From NCBI GenBank assembly GCA_937890005.1, contig CALBZA010000004.1, positions 302,554 through 366,553 on the forward strand: DNA of 64,000 nt. The letters are read 5' to 3'. Under the pieces are notes generated by a model that was given only the letters and a program-made list of their open reading frames with translations, was not told the origin of the DNA and searched no databases. Positions within the stretch are counted from its first letter, which is position 1, and the number at the start of each line of letters is the position of its first letter. Origin of the DNA: an uncultured Verrucomicrobia subdivision 3 bacterium. GTDB taxonomy: Bacteria > Verrucomicrobiota > Verrucomicrobiia > Limisphaerales > DASXHY01. Positions 36,362-44,561 of this stretch are shown one piece after another. A program made the translations under genes and the position numbers.

Positions 36362-37380
36362 GTGCCTCGGCCGCTCCTTCATCACAGAATCGCCAGTCAG
36401 TTTACCGATGCGGACCCGTTCGCCTGGTTATCGATTTCGACGAATCGGAATTCGCTGATTGCCTGAACCCATTGTTGAGCCAGTACGATGCGCCGTGGGA
36501 TACAGCAGCGAATACCATCCACGTTCTCGTTCAACACAGCGATTGTCCCGCGGATTTTTCGGAGGTATCGGGAAGCTACCTGACGCTGCAGCGGTTGCGG
36601 GTGGACCTGATTGATCAACGGCTCGTTGCGATCGGGCCGCTGGGTTCGAGAATGGATTTCGATCTGAATCTCGGCCGGGCCCGAATCCTTGTACCGACCT
36701 GTTCCGATCGCGCCGGTCAGATAGAGGAGGTCGAGCAACAATTCGTCCTGTTGCTGGCACGGGCATGGGCGCAGTCAGGATGGACGCCGCTTCATGCCGG
36801 GTCGCTTGTGCCGCCGGGGCAGCATCGATGCATCCTGCTTTGCGCACCGTCCGGTTCCGGAAAAACGACGCTCACCTCGGCCCTGCTGCGGCGCGGCTGG
36901 AAAACACTGGGAGACGACAAAACCCTTTTACGCATGCAGAACGGCACCACCTGCGCGCGGGCGCTGGCGCATCGCTTTCATCTGCATCCGGAGGCGGCGC
37001 GTTGGTTTCCCGAAGCCAGGAATCTGTCGGACTGGCCTCGTTATTCACGCTGGACGGACAAGCGAGTCGTGCAGATTGAGGCAATCTGGCCGGGGAGACT
37101 TCTCGTTGAATCGATTCCGGGAGGCCTGGTTCAGGTGGAGAGGAGTTCTGAAGAATTCCCGCTCACCGTGGTTCCGTTGAACACGACGGAAACCTTCAAC
37201 GTGCTTTTGAGGCAGATTGTCGTCCCGGGTGAAGCCAGCCATGCCCGACCGCTGGTGAATTGCGCGGCTCAGACTGCTTCGCGGCTCCGCGGCGCGCGCG
37301 TCCGGGTTGGGCACAATGCATTCCTCAGGCCGCAATTTGCCGAAGAATTGGAAAAAGCATTGCTGAGCCTGCTGGCATGA
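36358..37380 (+). CDS. HPr kinase-related protein (HprK_rel type)
   Basis: A 340-residue protein with an HPr-kinase-like C-terminal half: LHAGSLV (His146, comparable to the capping His motif), the P-loop APSGSGKT (163-170) and TLGDDKTLL (183-191). The first ~120 residues are unlike HPr kinase proper. Related kinases in some lasso clusters phosphorylate the precursor peptide; the genomic pairing with PqqD and a lasso-B2-like protease supports a peptide or carrier substrate. The start overlaps the PqqD stop by ATGA. Confidence 0.82.
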   Translation: MSASAAPSSQNRQSVYRCGPVRLVIDFDESEFADCLNPLLSQYDAPWDTAANTIHVLVQHSDCPADFSEVSGSYLTLQRLRVDLIDQRLVAIGPLGSRMDFDLNLGRARILVPTCSDRAGQIEEVEQQFVLLLARAWAQSGWTPLHAGSLVPPGQHRCILLCAPSGSGKTTLTSALLRRGWKTLGDDKTLLRMQNGTTCARALAHRFHLHPEAARWFPEARNLSDWPRYSRWTDKRVVQIEAIWPGRLLVESIPGGLVQVERSSEEFPLTVVPLNTTETFNVLLRQIVVPGEASHARPLVNCAAQTASRLRGARVRVGHNAFLRPQFAEELEKALLSLLA

Positions 37381-38270
37381 ACGATTCACCCGTTGTCAGC
37401 GTCGTCATCCCCGTTCTGAATGGAGAGAAGACTCTCGGTCATTTGCTCGCCGCGCTGACATCACAATCGGGCCTCGCTGGAAAAGTCGAGATTCTTGTCG
37501 TGGACAACGGTTCAACCGATCGCACCGTCGAAGTTGCAAAGCAAACCGGGGTAACCGTGCTGCATCAACCGGTTCAGGGACCTTCCGCAGCTCGAAATCT
37601 TGGACTGAGGCATGCCCGCTCAAACGTGGTGATCTTCACAGATGCCGACACCGTGCCCACGCGCCGATGGCTCTCCGCGCTCCTGACCGAGTTCGAGGAC
37701 ACGGAAACCATTCTGGCCACCGGTCCGATTCATGGCTGGATGCCAGCCACTCCCGTCGAACGGTATGCCGCGACGCAAATCCACGCCGAGAAAGAAAAAA
37801 CGGCGGAGCATCCGCGCCATCCGTTTGCCCACGGGATGAACTTCGCCGTTCAACGGGAAGCGCTTCTGGCAATCGGCGGATGGGATGAAGCGATGTCGAG
37901 TGGCGAGGATGTGGATTGCGCCCTTCGGCTTCAGCAGCGGTTCGGAAAACGAATCCGGTTTTCGGACCAGGCGGTGATCTTTCACAAAATGCGCGAGACC
38001 GAAGAGGCGCTTTGGAAACAGGCGCGCTGGCATGGGGCCGGTTATGCCCTTGTGCATCTTCGACACCGGAATCTTCCTTCACCGGTCTGGCGGTGCGGCA
38101 TCGCTTTCGCGATGGTGGCCCTGCTGCACGGGGCCTCACCTGTGATGGAAGCCGGCCGCCGGGTCAAACTGATCAGTCCCGAACGCGCCGAATTCGAACG
38201 TTTTCACCGCCGTTACCTGATGCATTTCTGGGGCGCATTCTTCGCGCAGTGGAGAAAGGGCGGGATATGA
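37377..38270 (+). CDS. Family 2 glycosyltransferase (1 of 2)
   Basis: A 297-residue GT-A fold enzyme, apparently without a membrane segment. The nucleotide-sugar domain opens with VSVVIPVLNGEKTLGHLLAALTS; the DXD-type motif is FTDADTVP and the acceptor region MSSGEDVDCALRLQQRFG. The ATG at 37377 overlaps the HPrK stop. With the next GT2 it probably adds sugars to the peptide or polymer handled by this system, or builds an associated polysaccharide; the donor is unknown. Confidence 0.88.
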   Translation: MNDSPVVSVVIPVLNGEKTLGHLLAALTSQSGLAGKVEILVVDNGSTDRTVEVAKQTGVTVLHQPVQGPSAARNLGLRHARSNVVIFTDADTVPTRRWLSALLTEFEDTETILATGPIHGWMPATPVERYAATQIHAEKEKTAEHPRHPFAHGMNFAVQREALLAIGGWDEAMSSGEDVDCALRLQQRFGKRIRFSDQAVIFHKMRETEEALWKQARWHGAGYALVHLRHRNLPSPVWRCGIAFAMVALLHGASPVMEAGRRVKLISPERAEFERFHRRYLMHFWGAFFAQWRKGGI

Positions 38271-39181
38271 ATCCGCGACTGTCGGTTGTCATTCCCGCAT
38301 TCAACGCAGAAAACCAGGTCGCGGACGCTGTCCGCGCGGTGATTTCGCAGCCGTTGCCGCGCGAATCCTTCGAATGCCTGGTGGTCGATGATTGTTCCAA
38401 AGACGGAACGGCCGAAGCAGCCCACAATGCGGGAGCCGTTGTGATCCGACATGCGACGAATCGTGGACCAAGCGCGGCCCGCAACACGGGTGTGGAGGCT
38501 GCACGCGGAGAATGGATTGTTTTTACCGATTCTGATTGTGTGCCCTCCCGTCGTTGGTTGCCGTCCATGCTGACGGCGGCCGACGCCGCGACGAGATCGA
38601 CGTTGGCGCTGGCCGGCAAGACAGTCGGGTTGAATTCTCAAACACCGGCGGCGCGCTTCATGGATCTGATTGGCGGGCTCGACGCGGAGAATTATCTGCG
38701 TCACGAAGTGATGCCTTGGGCGCCTTCGTGCAATCTGGCCGTTCGACGGGCCGATTTGCTGGCAGTCGGCGGGTTTGACCCGGGCTTTCTCAACTACGAA
38801 ACACCTGAACTTCATCTGCGTCTCCTTGATCGGTTTGGAGGCAAGGTGGTGTGCGTGCCTACTGCATTGGTGATGCATCGGCATCGTGCAACCTGGCGTG
38901 AATTCTGGCGGCAGCAGAAAAGCTATGGACGAGGGTATGCGCACTTCATGCGGCGTTACTCTGATCGCTGGCCGTGGTCGTTGCGGCGCGAACTGATGGC
39001 ATGGGCACGCCTCGTTCCAATCGGTTTACGCGCGTTCACGGGCCGCGGAGATGAGGGCTTGATGCGGCGCGGAATTTTCCTCAAACATCTTGCCCAGCGA
39101 GTTGGCTTCAGTCGGGCGTTCTACTTGAAACAGTTTGGACACACAGATACAACACCATCGCCCGTGCCCGCCTCCTTATGA
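38267..39181 (+). CDS. Family 2 glycosyltransferase (2 of 2)
   Basis: A 304-residue GT2 related to the previous gene: LSVVIPAFNAENQVADAV, VVDDCSKDGTAEAA, FTDSDCVPSRRWLPSM, and a later acidic acceptor motif around NYETPELHLRLLDRFGG. The paralogous pair suggests two sequential sugar additions. The C-terminal ~70 residues are basic and may lie on the membrane. It overlaps both neighbours by ATGA. Confidence 0.88.
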   Translation: MNPRLSVVIPAFNAENQVADAVRAVISQPLPRESFECLVVDDCSKDGTAEAAHNAGAVVIRHATNRGPSAARNTGVEAARGEWIVFTDSDCVPSRRWLPSMLTAADAATRSTLALAGKTVGLNSQTPAARFMDLIGGLDAENYLRHEVMPWAPSCNLAVRRADLLAVGGFDPGFLNYETPELHLRLLDRFGGKVVCVPTALVMHRHRATWREFWRQQKSYGRGYAHFMRRYSDRWPWSLRRELMAWARLVPIGLRAFTGRGDEGLMRRGIFLKHLAQRVGFSRAFYLKQFGHTDTTPSPVPASL

Positions 39182-39696
39182 ATCCTTCGCCTACACCCAA
39201 GCTCACAGGCAGCCGCCTGCCGGTCTGGCTGGCGATGGGGCATTTTATTTTGCGCGCTCCGGCGCGGCTGGAGCGCATGTCTTTGCCGGCATTTTTGAGC
39301 CGGGTGGCTGCTGAGCCACGCTATGGGATGAGCTTTGCCGAGGTGGAACGATTGAGACGGCGATGGCTGCGTCTGCCATGGTTGCGAAGCGCGAACACGT
39401 GCTACTTGAACTCGCTGGTGATCTTCCGATTTGTTGATCCCAATGGCGGAGATCTCAGTTTGCATTTTGGAGTGGATGAACCTCGGGGAGACGAGCGTCT
39501 GCACGGTCACGCCTGGGTCTGCCTGGATGGCGAACCGCTGAATCCTCCCCCTTCACTGGCGGAAGGCCGGCTTAAGGAGATCTTCCGCTATTCCCTGCTC
39601 ACCGGCGCGTCTTCAGCAGATGGCGCAACGTTTGCCGCCGCCATGATCCGTGCCGGCGACGAGGTCCTCGTGCCGTCACCACCGTCTCCGGTGTAA
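39178..39696 (+). CDS. Lasso-peptide-B2-like cysteine protease (transglutaminase-like)
   Basis: A 172-residue protein with the B2/transglutaminase-core catalytic layout: Cys75 (TCYLNSLVIFRF), His111 (LHGHAWVCLDG) and Asp117. In lasso biosynthesis such proteins, working with a PqqD-like B1, cut off the leader peptide. No asparagine-synthetase-like cyclase is present here, so the product need not be a lasso. The ATG overlaps the second GT2. The last ~98 bases overlap the 3' end of the convergent nucleotidyltransferase gene. Confidence 0.82.
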   Translation: MNPSPTPKLTGSRLPVWLAMGHFILRAPARLERMSLPAFLSRVAAEPRYGMSFAEVERLRRRWLRLPWLRSANTCYLNSLVIFRFVDPNGGDLSLHFGVDEPRGDERLHGHAWVCLDGEPLNPPPSLAEGRLKEIFRYSLLTGASSADGATFAAAMIRAGDEVLVPSPPSPV

Positions 39697-40633
39697 TCAA
39701 CCACCGACCCAGCCAAACGGGCCCCGTCGGACGGATTTGCTCCACCCAACGTGTGATTGCCCTGTCACCGAATGCGCGCATTGCAAGATTCAGCCCGGTT
39801 GCGAGACAGAAGCCTGCGCCCGTTTTCCTGACGCATTCACGCAGGGAGGCTTCGTCGATGGCTCCCGCCCGTTCTCGTGCCGCCTGGGTGATGTCACAAA
39901 GGTGCTGCAATTTGTCGAATCCGTGACTGGCTGCTCCATGCACCGCCGCGATGACCAGCAGGCCCGCCGGAGACGGACGCCAAAGGCCATTGCGATCCCG
40001 TTCCAGCGGCAGGTCTTCCAGTCGCACCGAAACACCGCGCCGCACCGTTGGCGAGTTGACGAGGTTGTCATGGATTTCCACTGTCGCACCCGGCATGGCG
40101 GGATGTTGATATTGCACTTCCGCATAAGCCTCGGCCGCATGCTTCAGGTGAGTTGGAACGATTTTATAGCCAAGTTTGATCAGGACGTCGTCTGCATCCT
40201 TTCGGTGTTCGCTGCGCACCAGCAAATCCACATCTCCGAAAAAACGCAGTGCAGGCCTGGCGTACAGGCGGGTGGCAAAGTCAGCCCCTTTCAATACGAC
40301 AGCCGGGATTCCAGCGGTGGCCAGTTCTTTGACCAGACGCTGGGTTTCTGCGGTGAGAAACATGGAAATGGCGGCGCGTTTGGCCGAACATTCGCGGGAC
40401 AGATTCAGGGCGGGGGAAACATCGCTTGCGGCATCCGGGTTGATCAAGAGACGCCCAGGTTCTTCCTTTAGCAATCGTTCCACGTGACCCAGCACGACGG
40501 GCAGCACGCCGTGGGCATGTGCCAGTTCACAAAGGGCGATGACATCCTTCGGCTTCAGGCGATTTTTCGGCAGGGATGGAGGCAAGCCTTCTGAATCCGA
40601 CAGGCTCAACAACCAATGCTCTTCAGGTGTCAT
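39599..40633 (-). CDS. Nucleotidyltransferase family protein (NTP_transf_5 type)
   Basis: A 344-residue protein. The nucleotidyltransferase core is VVLKGADFATRLYARPALRFFGDVDLLV, with the paired Asp metal ligands in GDVD, followed by a helical C-terminal region. Homologues sit in HPr-kinase-containing lasso or RiPP clusters and in exopolysaccharide loci. It faces the operon convergently and overlaps its last gene by about 98 bases, so the two transcripts are antisense at their ends. A shared function with the operon is inferred from co-occurrence. Confidence 0.8.
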   Translation of the reverse strand: MTPEEHWLLSLSDSEGLPPSLPKNRLKPKDVIALCELAHAHGVLPVVLGHVERLLKEEPGRLLINPDAASDVSPALNLSRECSAKRAAISMFLTAETQRLVKELATAGIPAVVLKGADFATRLYARPALRFFGDVDLLVRSEHRKDADDVLIKLGYKIVPTHLKHAAEAYAEVQYQHPAMPGATVEIHDNLVNSPTVRRGVSVRLEDLPLERDRNGLWRPSPAGLLVIAAVHGAASHGFDKLQHLCDITQAARERAGAIDEASLRECVRKTGAGFCLATGLNLAMRAFGDRAITRWVEQIRPTGPVWLGRWLITPETVVTARGPRRRHGSWRRQTLRHLLKTRR

Positions 40634-40644
40634 GCTGATGAATT

Positions 40645-40854
40645 CTATCTCAGAGACACTTCCTGAATCATGATTGTTGAGGAACCGGGCTCATTGCTTG
40701 CGCACACGAGTTTTCCCGTTTGATCGTAAAAGTTCATCCGAAGTTTGTCGTCTCCGATGAGCGGCCGCGCGGTTGTGCCGCGCGCTGGAGTAAACTCGAA
40801 CAGGCAGGTGAAATTGCCGGAACTGCGGTTCAGCCGACGTATGGATGTTTCCAT
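40645..40854 (-). CDS. Small hypothetical protein downstream of a Gfo/Idh gene
   Basis: A 69-residue frame starting inside the last 25 bases of the oxidoreductase gene. It reads like protein (KLRMNFYDQTGKLVCASNEP) and might be a C-terminal fragment of a beta-sandwich domain. There is no motif I can name. Possibly a real small gene coupled to the oxidoreductase, possibly chance. Confidence 0.3.
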   Translation of the reverse strand: METSIRRLNRSSGNFTCLFEFTPARGTTARPLIGDDKLRMNFYDQTGKLVCASNEPGSSTIMIQEVSLR

Positions 40855-42125
40855 GGCGCCCGATACTCCCGCTTGAGCAAACGGGCCGCCGCGTCATTGC
40901 CTTCAATCTGCCCCGTGCCGGCATTCCATTGCACTTTGCTTCCGGTTTCGTAGGCAATCATCGCAAGTTGGACAGCCGAGGTGGAGAGTTCGGCATCCGC
41001 GACGCTGCACAGGGATTCTGTCTTTTGTCGGGTGCGTACGGCGGTGAGAAAATCAGCCATGTGTGCCACGCTCGTGTCCGCTCGGACCTGGGTCACCTTG
41101 TTTTGCTGTCCGCGTCCTTTCGGCACCACGACCCAGCGATCGTCTGTCACAAACACCGTCTCCTTCTCGCCATAGAAGAAAATTCCATTCGAAATTTCCG
41201 GATTGTATTCCGCAGCGCCATACATGCGGTGACGCCAGATCACCGGACACTGTTCGAAATCGAAATGCGCGGTCAGCACATCCGGGGTGGTGATCTTGTC
41301 CTTCAAGTAATAGGTCCCGCCTGCAGCCTGAATGGTCTTTGGCGCCGTCTCGCCCAGAATCCAGCGCGCCGCGTCGATGAGATGGATTCCCCAATCCACC
41401 AGATGTCCGTGGCCGTATTCCTTTTCCAGCCGCCACGCCATGTGTCCGACGTTCGGCGAGTAAGGCAGCTTGGGCGCCGGTCCGCACCATTGCTCCCAGT
41501 CCAGACTGGCGGGCGGATTCTGGGGTGTTCCGTCCCGGACATCTGCCCGGTAATTGATTTGCGCTTCAACCTGAATGATGCGACCGGGACCGCCCTGTCG
41601 AATGTAATCCTTCGCCTGTTGAATAGCCGGACTCTGCCTTCTTTGAAATCCGACCTGAACAATGCGTCCCGATTTCTCCGCCGCGGCCTTCATGGCCTGC
41701 CCTTCCCGAACGTCGTAAGCCAGCGGCTTTTCGCAATACACATCGAGATTGTGCTCCAGCGCAGCAATCAACTGAAGTGCATGCCAGTGTGGCGGCGTGG
41801 CAATGATCACCGCCTGGAGTCCGTCCATCTTGAGCAGCTCTTCGTAATGCTTGAATGTCTTTGGCCGGCTTTTCTGAAGAGATTCAACCTTTGCGGCACT
41901 CTTCTCCAAATGCTCGGAATCGACATCACACAGACCCACCACTTCGACGCCACCCGCCTTGAAGGCCGCTTCGACATCCACCATTCCCCACCAGCCGCAA
42001 CCGATTACCCCGAGCTTCACCTTTTCCGAAACGTCCGCTGAAAATCCGCGAGAAGACAGGAGACTCAAAGCGGCGGCGGCCATGGCACTTTTTTTGAAAA
42101 ACATACGTCGAGTAATCCAATTCAT
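40830..42125 (-). CDS. Gfo/Idh/MocA oxidoreductase with Tat-like signal
   Basis: A 431-residue NAD(P)-dependent oxidoreductase. A Tat-like leader (TRRMFFKKSAMAAAALS) comes first, then the Rossmann start GVIGCGWWG, the EKPLA motif (NLDVYCEKPLAYDV) and the catalytic-lysine domain, with the active-site GIHLIDAARWIL. Many planctomycete and verrucomicrobial members are exported this way and act on sugars or sugar acids. The substrate is unknown. It lies just downstream of tRNA-Ser but in its own unit. Confidence 0.9.
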   Translation of the reverse strand: MNWITRRMFFKKSAMAAAALSLLSSRGFSADVSEKVKLGVIGCGWWGMVDVEAAFKAGGVEVVGLCDVDSEHLEKSAAKVESLQKSRPKTFKHYEELLKMDGLQAVIIATPPHWHALQLIAALEHNLDVYCEKPLAYDVREGQAMKAAAEKSGRIVQVGFQRRQSPAIQQAKDYIRQGGPGRIIQVEAQINYRADVRDGTPQNPPASLDWEQWCGPAPKLPYSPNVGHMAWRLEKEYGHGHLVDWGIHLIDAARWILGETAPKTIQAAGGTYYLKDKITTPDVLTAHFDFEQCPVIWRHRMYGAAEYNPEISNGIFFYGEKETVFVTDDRWVVVPKGRGQQNKVTQVRADTSVAHMADFLTAVRTRQKTESLCSVADAELSTSAVQLAMIAYETGSKVQWNAGTGQIEGNDAAARLLKREYRAPWKHPYVG

Positions 42126-42219
42126 ATCAAGCTCTCAATTGAGGACTGTATGCCGACCAGTCAGGGTTGGGAGGATCGAGCCTCCGAAGCTTCACGGGAA
42201 ACACCTGCTACTTTTCAAA

Positions 42220-42309
42220 TGGCGGAAGGGGTGGGATTCGAACCCACGGTAGAGTTGCCCCTACTCCTGATTTCGAGTCAGGTGCCTTTAACCACTCAGC
42301 CACCCTTCC
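42220..42309 (-). tRNA. tRNA-Ser (CGA anticodon)
   Basis: Read on the minus strand, 5' end at 42309. The acceptor stem GGAAGGG pairs with CCCTTCC, followed by discriminator G; CCA is encoded at 42222-42220. The anticodon stem CCTGA/TCAGG holds the loop CTCGAAA, giving anticodon CGA (UCG, Ser). A long variable arm and the T-arm GTGGG-TTCGAAT-CCCAC are clear. Confidence 0.95.
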
Positions 42310-42407
42310 ATGCGCGGAGATGATTTAAACCATTCGCCTGCGCGCAGCAAACGATTATTCGTGCAGTTCCGCGGGAAGGACGGCGAATGTCCCACGTTCC
42401 CCAATAT

Positions 42408-42420
42408 TGTTCGCGAAACA
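42408..42420. promoter_or_regulatory. Candidate LexA-like operator upstream of recA
   Basis: TGTTCGCGAAACA is a near-perfect inverted repeat (TTGTT ... AACAA) 112 bases before the recA ATG. It resembles, but does not exactly match, the TGTTC-N4-GAACA box that I recall being described for verrucomicrobial LexA (spacing is 3, not 4, and one half has AAACA). Offered as a weak candidate only. Confidence 0.3.
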
Positions 42421-42531
42421 ATTGACCGTCCGTGGTTTCATCCGTCGGTTGACGGAGCCCACTGTCCTGATTACGGTGTTGCCCGCATCGGGATGGGGAA
42501 CTATAAACCACGGGATTAAACACGAAACACT

Positions 42532-43614
42532 ATGCCTCCGAAAGCTGCCGACAAATCTGCCGTAGAATCCAAGTCCTCTGACAAGAATTCAGAAGCTGCC
42601 AAGCTGAACGCCGCGCGCCAGCGCGATCTTGAAGCCGCCATTTCAACCATCACCAAAACCTATGGCGACGGCAGTATCATGCGCCTCGGCGACGCTCATG
42701 CGCAGCGGCAGATCGAAGTCATTCCCACCGGAGCACTGGCCGTCGATCTGGCACTCGGCGTCGGTGGCGTTCCACGCGGTCGCGTCATCGAAATCTTCGG
42801 GCCTGAATCTTCGGGCAAAACCACTCTGATGCTGCACGTGATTGCGAATGCACAGAAGGCAGGCGGCCTCGCTGCGTTCATCGACGCCGAACACGCTCTC
42901 GATCCGGCGTATGCCAAAAAGCTCGGCGTCAACCTCGACGACCTTCTTGTTTCGCAGCCGGACAGCGGTGAAGAAGCCCTGACCATTTGCGAAACACTGG
43001 CGCGCTCAAACGCGCTCGATGTGATCGTGGTGGATTCCGTCGCCGCGCTTGTTCCAAAGGCAGAACTGGAGGGGGAAATGGGAATGGCGACCATGGGCAT
43101 GCAGGCCCGCCTGATGAGCCAGGCGCTTCGAAAGTTGACTGCGATTCTGAACAAGTCCAAGACGACCTGCATTTTCACCAATCAATTGCGCGAGAAAGTC
43201 GGTGTCATGTTCGGAAACCCGGAAACAACACCGGGCGGCAAGGCGCTGAAATTTTACGCCAGCGTGCGCATCGACATTCGCCGCAAGGAAGCGATCAAAG
43301 ACGCGTCAGGCAATGTTCTTGGCAATCACGTGAAAGTGAAAATCGTGAAGAACAAGGTTGCTCCTCCGTTTTCCGAAGCTGAGTTCGACATCATTTTCAA
43401 CCACGGCATCAACAAGGAAGGCAGCATTCTGGACTCCGGAATCGAGGCCGGTGTGGTGGAGAAAAAAGGCGCGTGGCTTCAGTTCAGCGGCGAATTGATC
43501 GGTCAGGGCAAGGATGCGGCCCAAAGGGCTCTGGCAGAAAAGCCGGAACTGGCAAAGCGGATCGTCGATGCGATTCTCGCCAAACGCAATCCTGCCCCTG
43601 CAGCCGCAGCGTAG
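42532..43614 (+). CDS. recA: RecA recombinase
   Basis: 360 residues, normal length. After a ~30-residue basic N-terminal tail comes GDGSIMRLGD, the Walker A GPESSGKTT (90-98), FIDAEHALDP, and the L1/L2 loops with GMATMGMQARLMSQALRKLT and FTNQLREKVG. It catalyses strand exchange and stimulates LexA self-cleavage. Single gene; no recX or lexA in the window. Confidence 0.98.
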   Translation: MPPKAADKSAVESKSSDKNSEAAKLNAARQRDLEAAISTITKTYGDGSIMRLGDAHAQRQIEVIPTGALAVDLALGVGGVPRGRVIEIFGPESSGKTTLMLHVIANAQKAGGLAAFIDAEHALDPAYAKKLGVNLDDLLVSQPDSGEEALTICETLARSNALDVIVVDSVAALVPKAELEGEMGMATMGMQARLMSQALRKLTAILNKSKTTCIFTNQLREKVGVMFGNPETTPGGKALKFYASVRIDIRRKEAIKDASGNVLGNHVKVKIVKNKVAPPFSEAEFDIIFNHGINKEGSILDSGIEAGVVEKKGAWLQFSGELIGQGKDAAQRALAEKPELAKRIVDAILAKRNPAPAAAA

Positions 43615-43752
43615 GAGAACACCCCATCGGGCCTTTGAAATGGGCGGATTATTTACTTGCACATCCATTCGCGCATGCTTAATTACGCGCATAAGTCTGT
43701 CAGTATGGCTGATAAATATCTGCATGAATAAGCTTCAACCGGCGAGGGTGTC

Positions 43753-44508
43753 TTGAGCCGCCCTTTTCCTTCACGCAATTTTCCTTCTTCCGGTTCCTTC
43801 GTTCGGGTCAACGGGAAAATCCGTGCCCGAGAAGTCCGGGTCATCGGTATCGATGGCAAACAGGTCGGCATCCTGTCGCTTGGCGATGCGCTGAACATGG
43901 CGCGTTCGCATGGTGTGGATCTGGTTGAGATCGCACCGACAGCCAATCCGCCCGTCTGCCGCGTTGTCGATTACGGCAAGTTCCGATACGAGCAGGCCAA
44001 AAAGGAGAAGGAATCGAAAAAGCACCAGCACGCGAGCATGGTCAAGGAAGTCCAGCTCAGCCCGCGCATCGATCCTCATGATCTCGGTGTCAAAATCACC
44101 CATGCCATCGACTTCCTCTGCGAGGACATGAAGGTGAAGGTGACGCTCAAATTCCGCGGCCGCGAAATGGCGCACACGGAGTTTGGATTCCAGGTCATCA
44201 AGAAATTCCTCGACGACATCTCACCTTACGGTCATCCCGATTTTCCGCCGAAACTGATTGGCAAGGGAATCAATGTGATGATCAGCCCGCTGCCGCGTAA
44301 CAAACGTGCAAAGAATCCGAATCAGCCGGCTCAGATAGAAGGGGGAGCGGCACCTGTTCACGATGCTTCCGCAAGCACGCCAAATCCGGAAGGAAAGCCG
44401 GTCCAGATCGAACAGAAGGGTAGGCACGGCGGGAAGCCGGCAGGTTCTGAAGCTGACGACAAAGCCGGTTTCTCCAACAATCCTTTCGCGCAGCTCGACA
44501 GAAAATAA
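43753..44508 (+). CDS. infC: Translation initiation factor IF-3 with C-terminal extension
   Basis: IF-3 core of about 180 residues (RVNGKIRAREVRVIGIDGKQVGI; YRYEQ-type linker YGKFRYEQAKKEKESKK; C-terminal ISPYGHPDFPP). The protein is 251 residues because a low-complexity tail of ~65 residues rich in Pro, Gly and Lys follows. It starts at TTG with a GAGGGTG box close upstream; non-ATG starts are normal for infC and allow IF-3 autoregulation of initiation. A hairpin terminator follows. Confidence 0.95.
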   Translation: MSRPFPSRNFPSSGSFVRVNGKIRAREVRVIGIDGKQVGILSLGDALNMARSHGVDLVEIAPTANPPVCRVVDYGKFRYEQAKKEKESKKHQHASMVKEVQLSPRIDPHDLGVKITHAIDFLCEDMKVKVTLKFRGREMAHTEFGFQVIKKFLDDISPYGHPDFPPKLIGKGINVMISPLPRNKRAKNPNQPAQIEGGAAPVHDASASTPNPEGKPVQIEQKGRHGGKPAGSEADDKAGFSNNPFAQLDRK

Positions 44509-44532
44509 TTTCTGCGATCTAGCGTCGCCATC

Positions 44533-44561
44533 AGCCTTCGTCCCACGGCGAAGGCTTTTTT
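44533..44561 (+). terminator. Intrinsic terminator after infC
   Basis: Stem AGCCTTCG (44533-44540) pairs with CGAAGGCT (44549-44556), loop of 8 bases, followed by six T residues to 44561. It overlaps the 3' end of the convergent DUF2851 gene. Confidence 0.85.

Noticed and set aside
40845..42041. Long plus-strand frame of ~398 codons opposite the Gfo/Idh gene
   Set aside because: The minus strand encodes a complete oxidoreductase with all motifs; the plus reading is a GC-driven antisense opening.
42310..42519. 69-codon plus-strand frame upstream of recA
   Set aside because: Contains the candidate operator and has no ribosome site or recognisable pattern.
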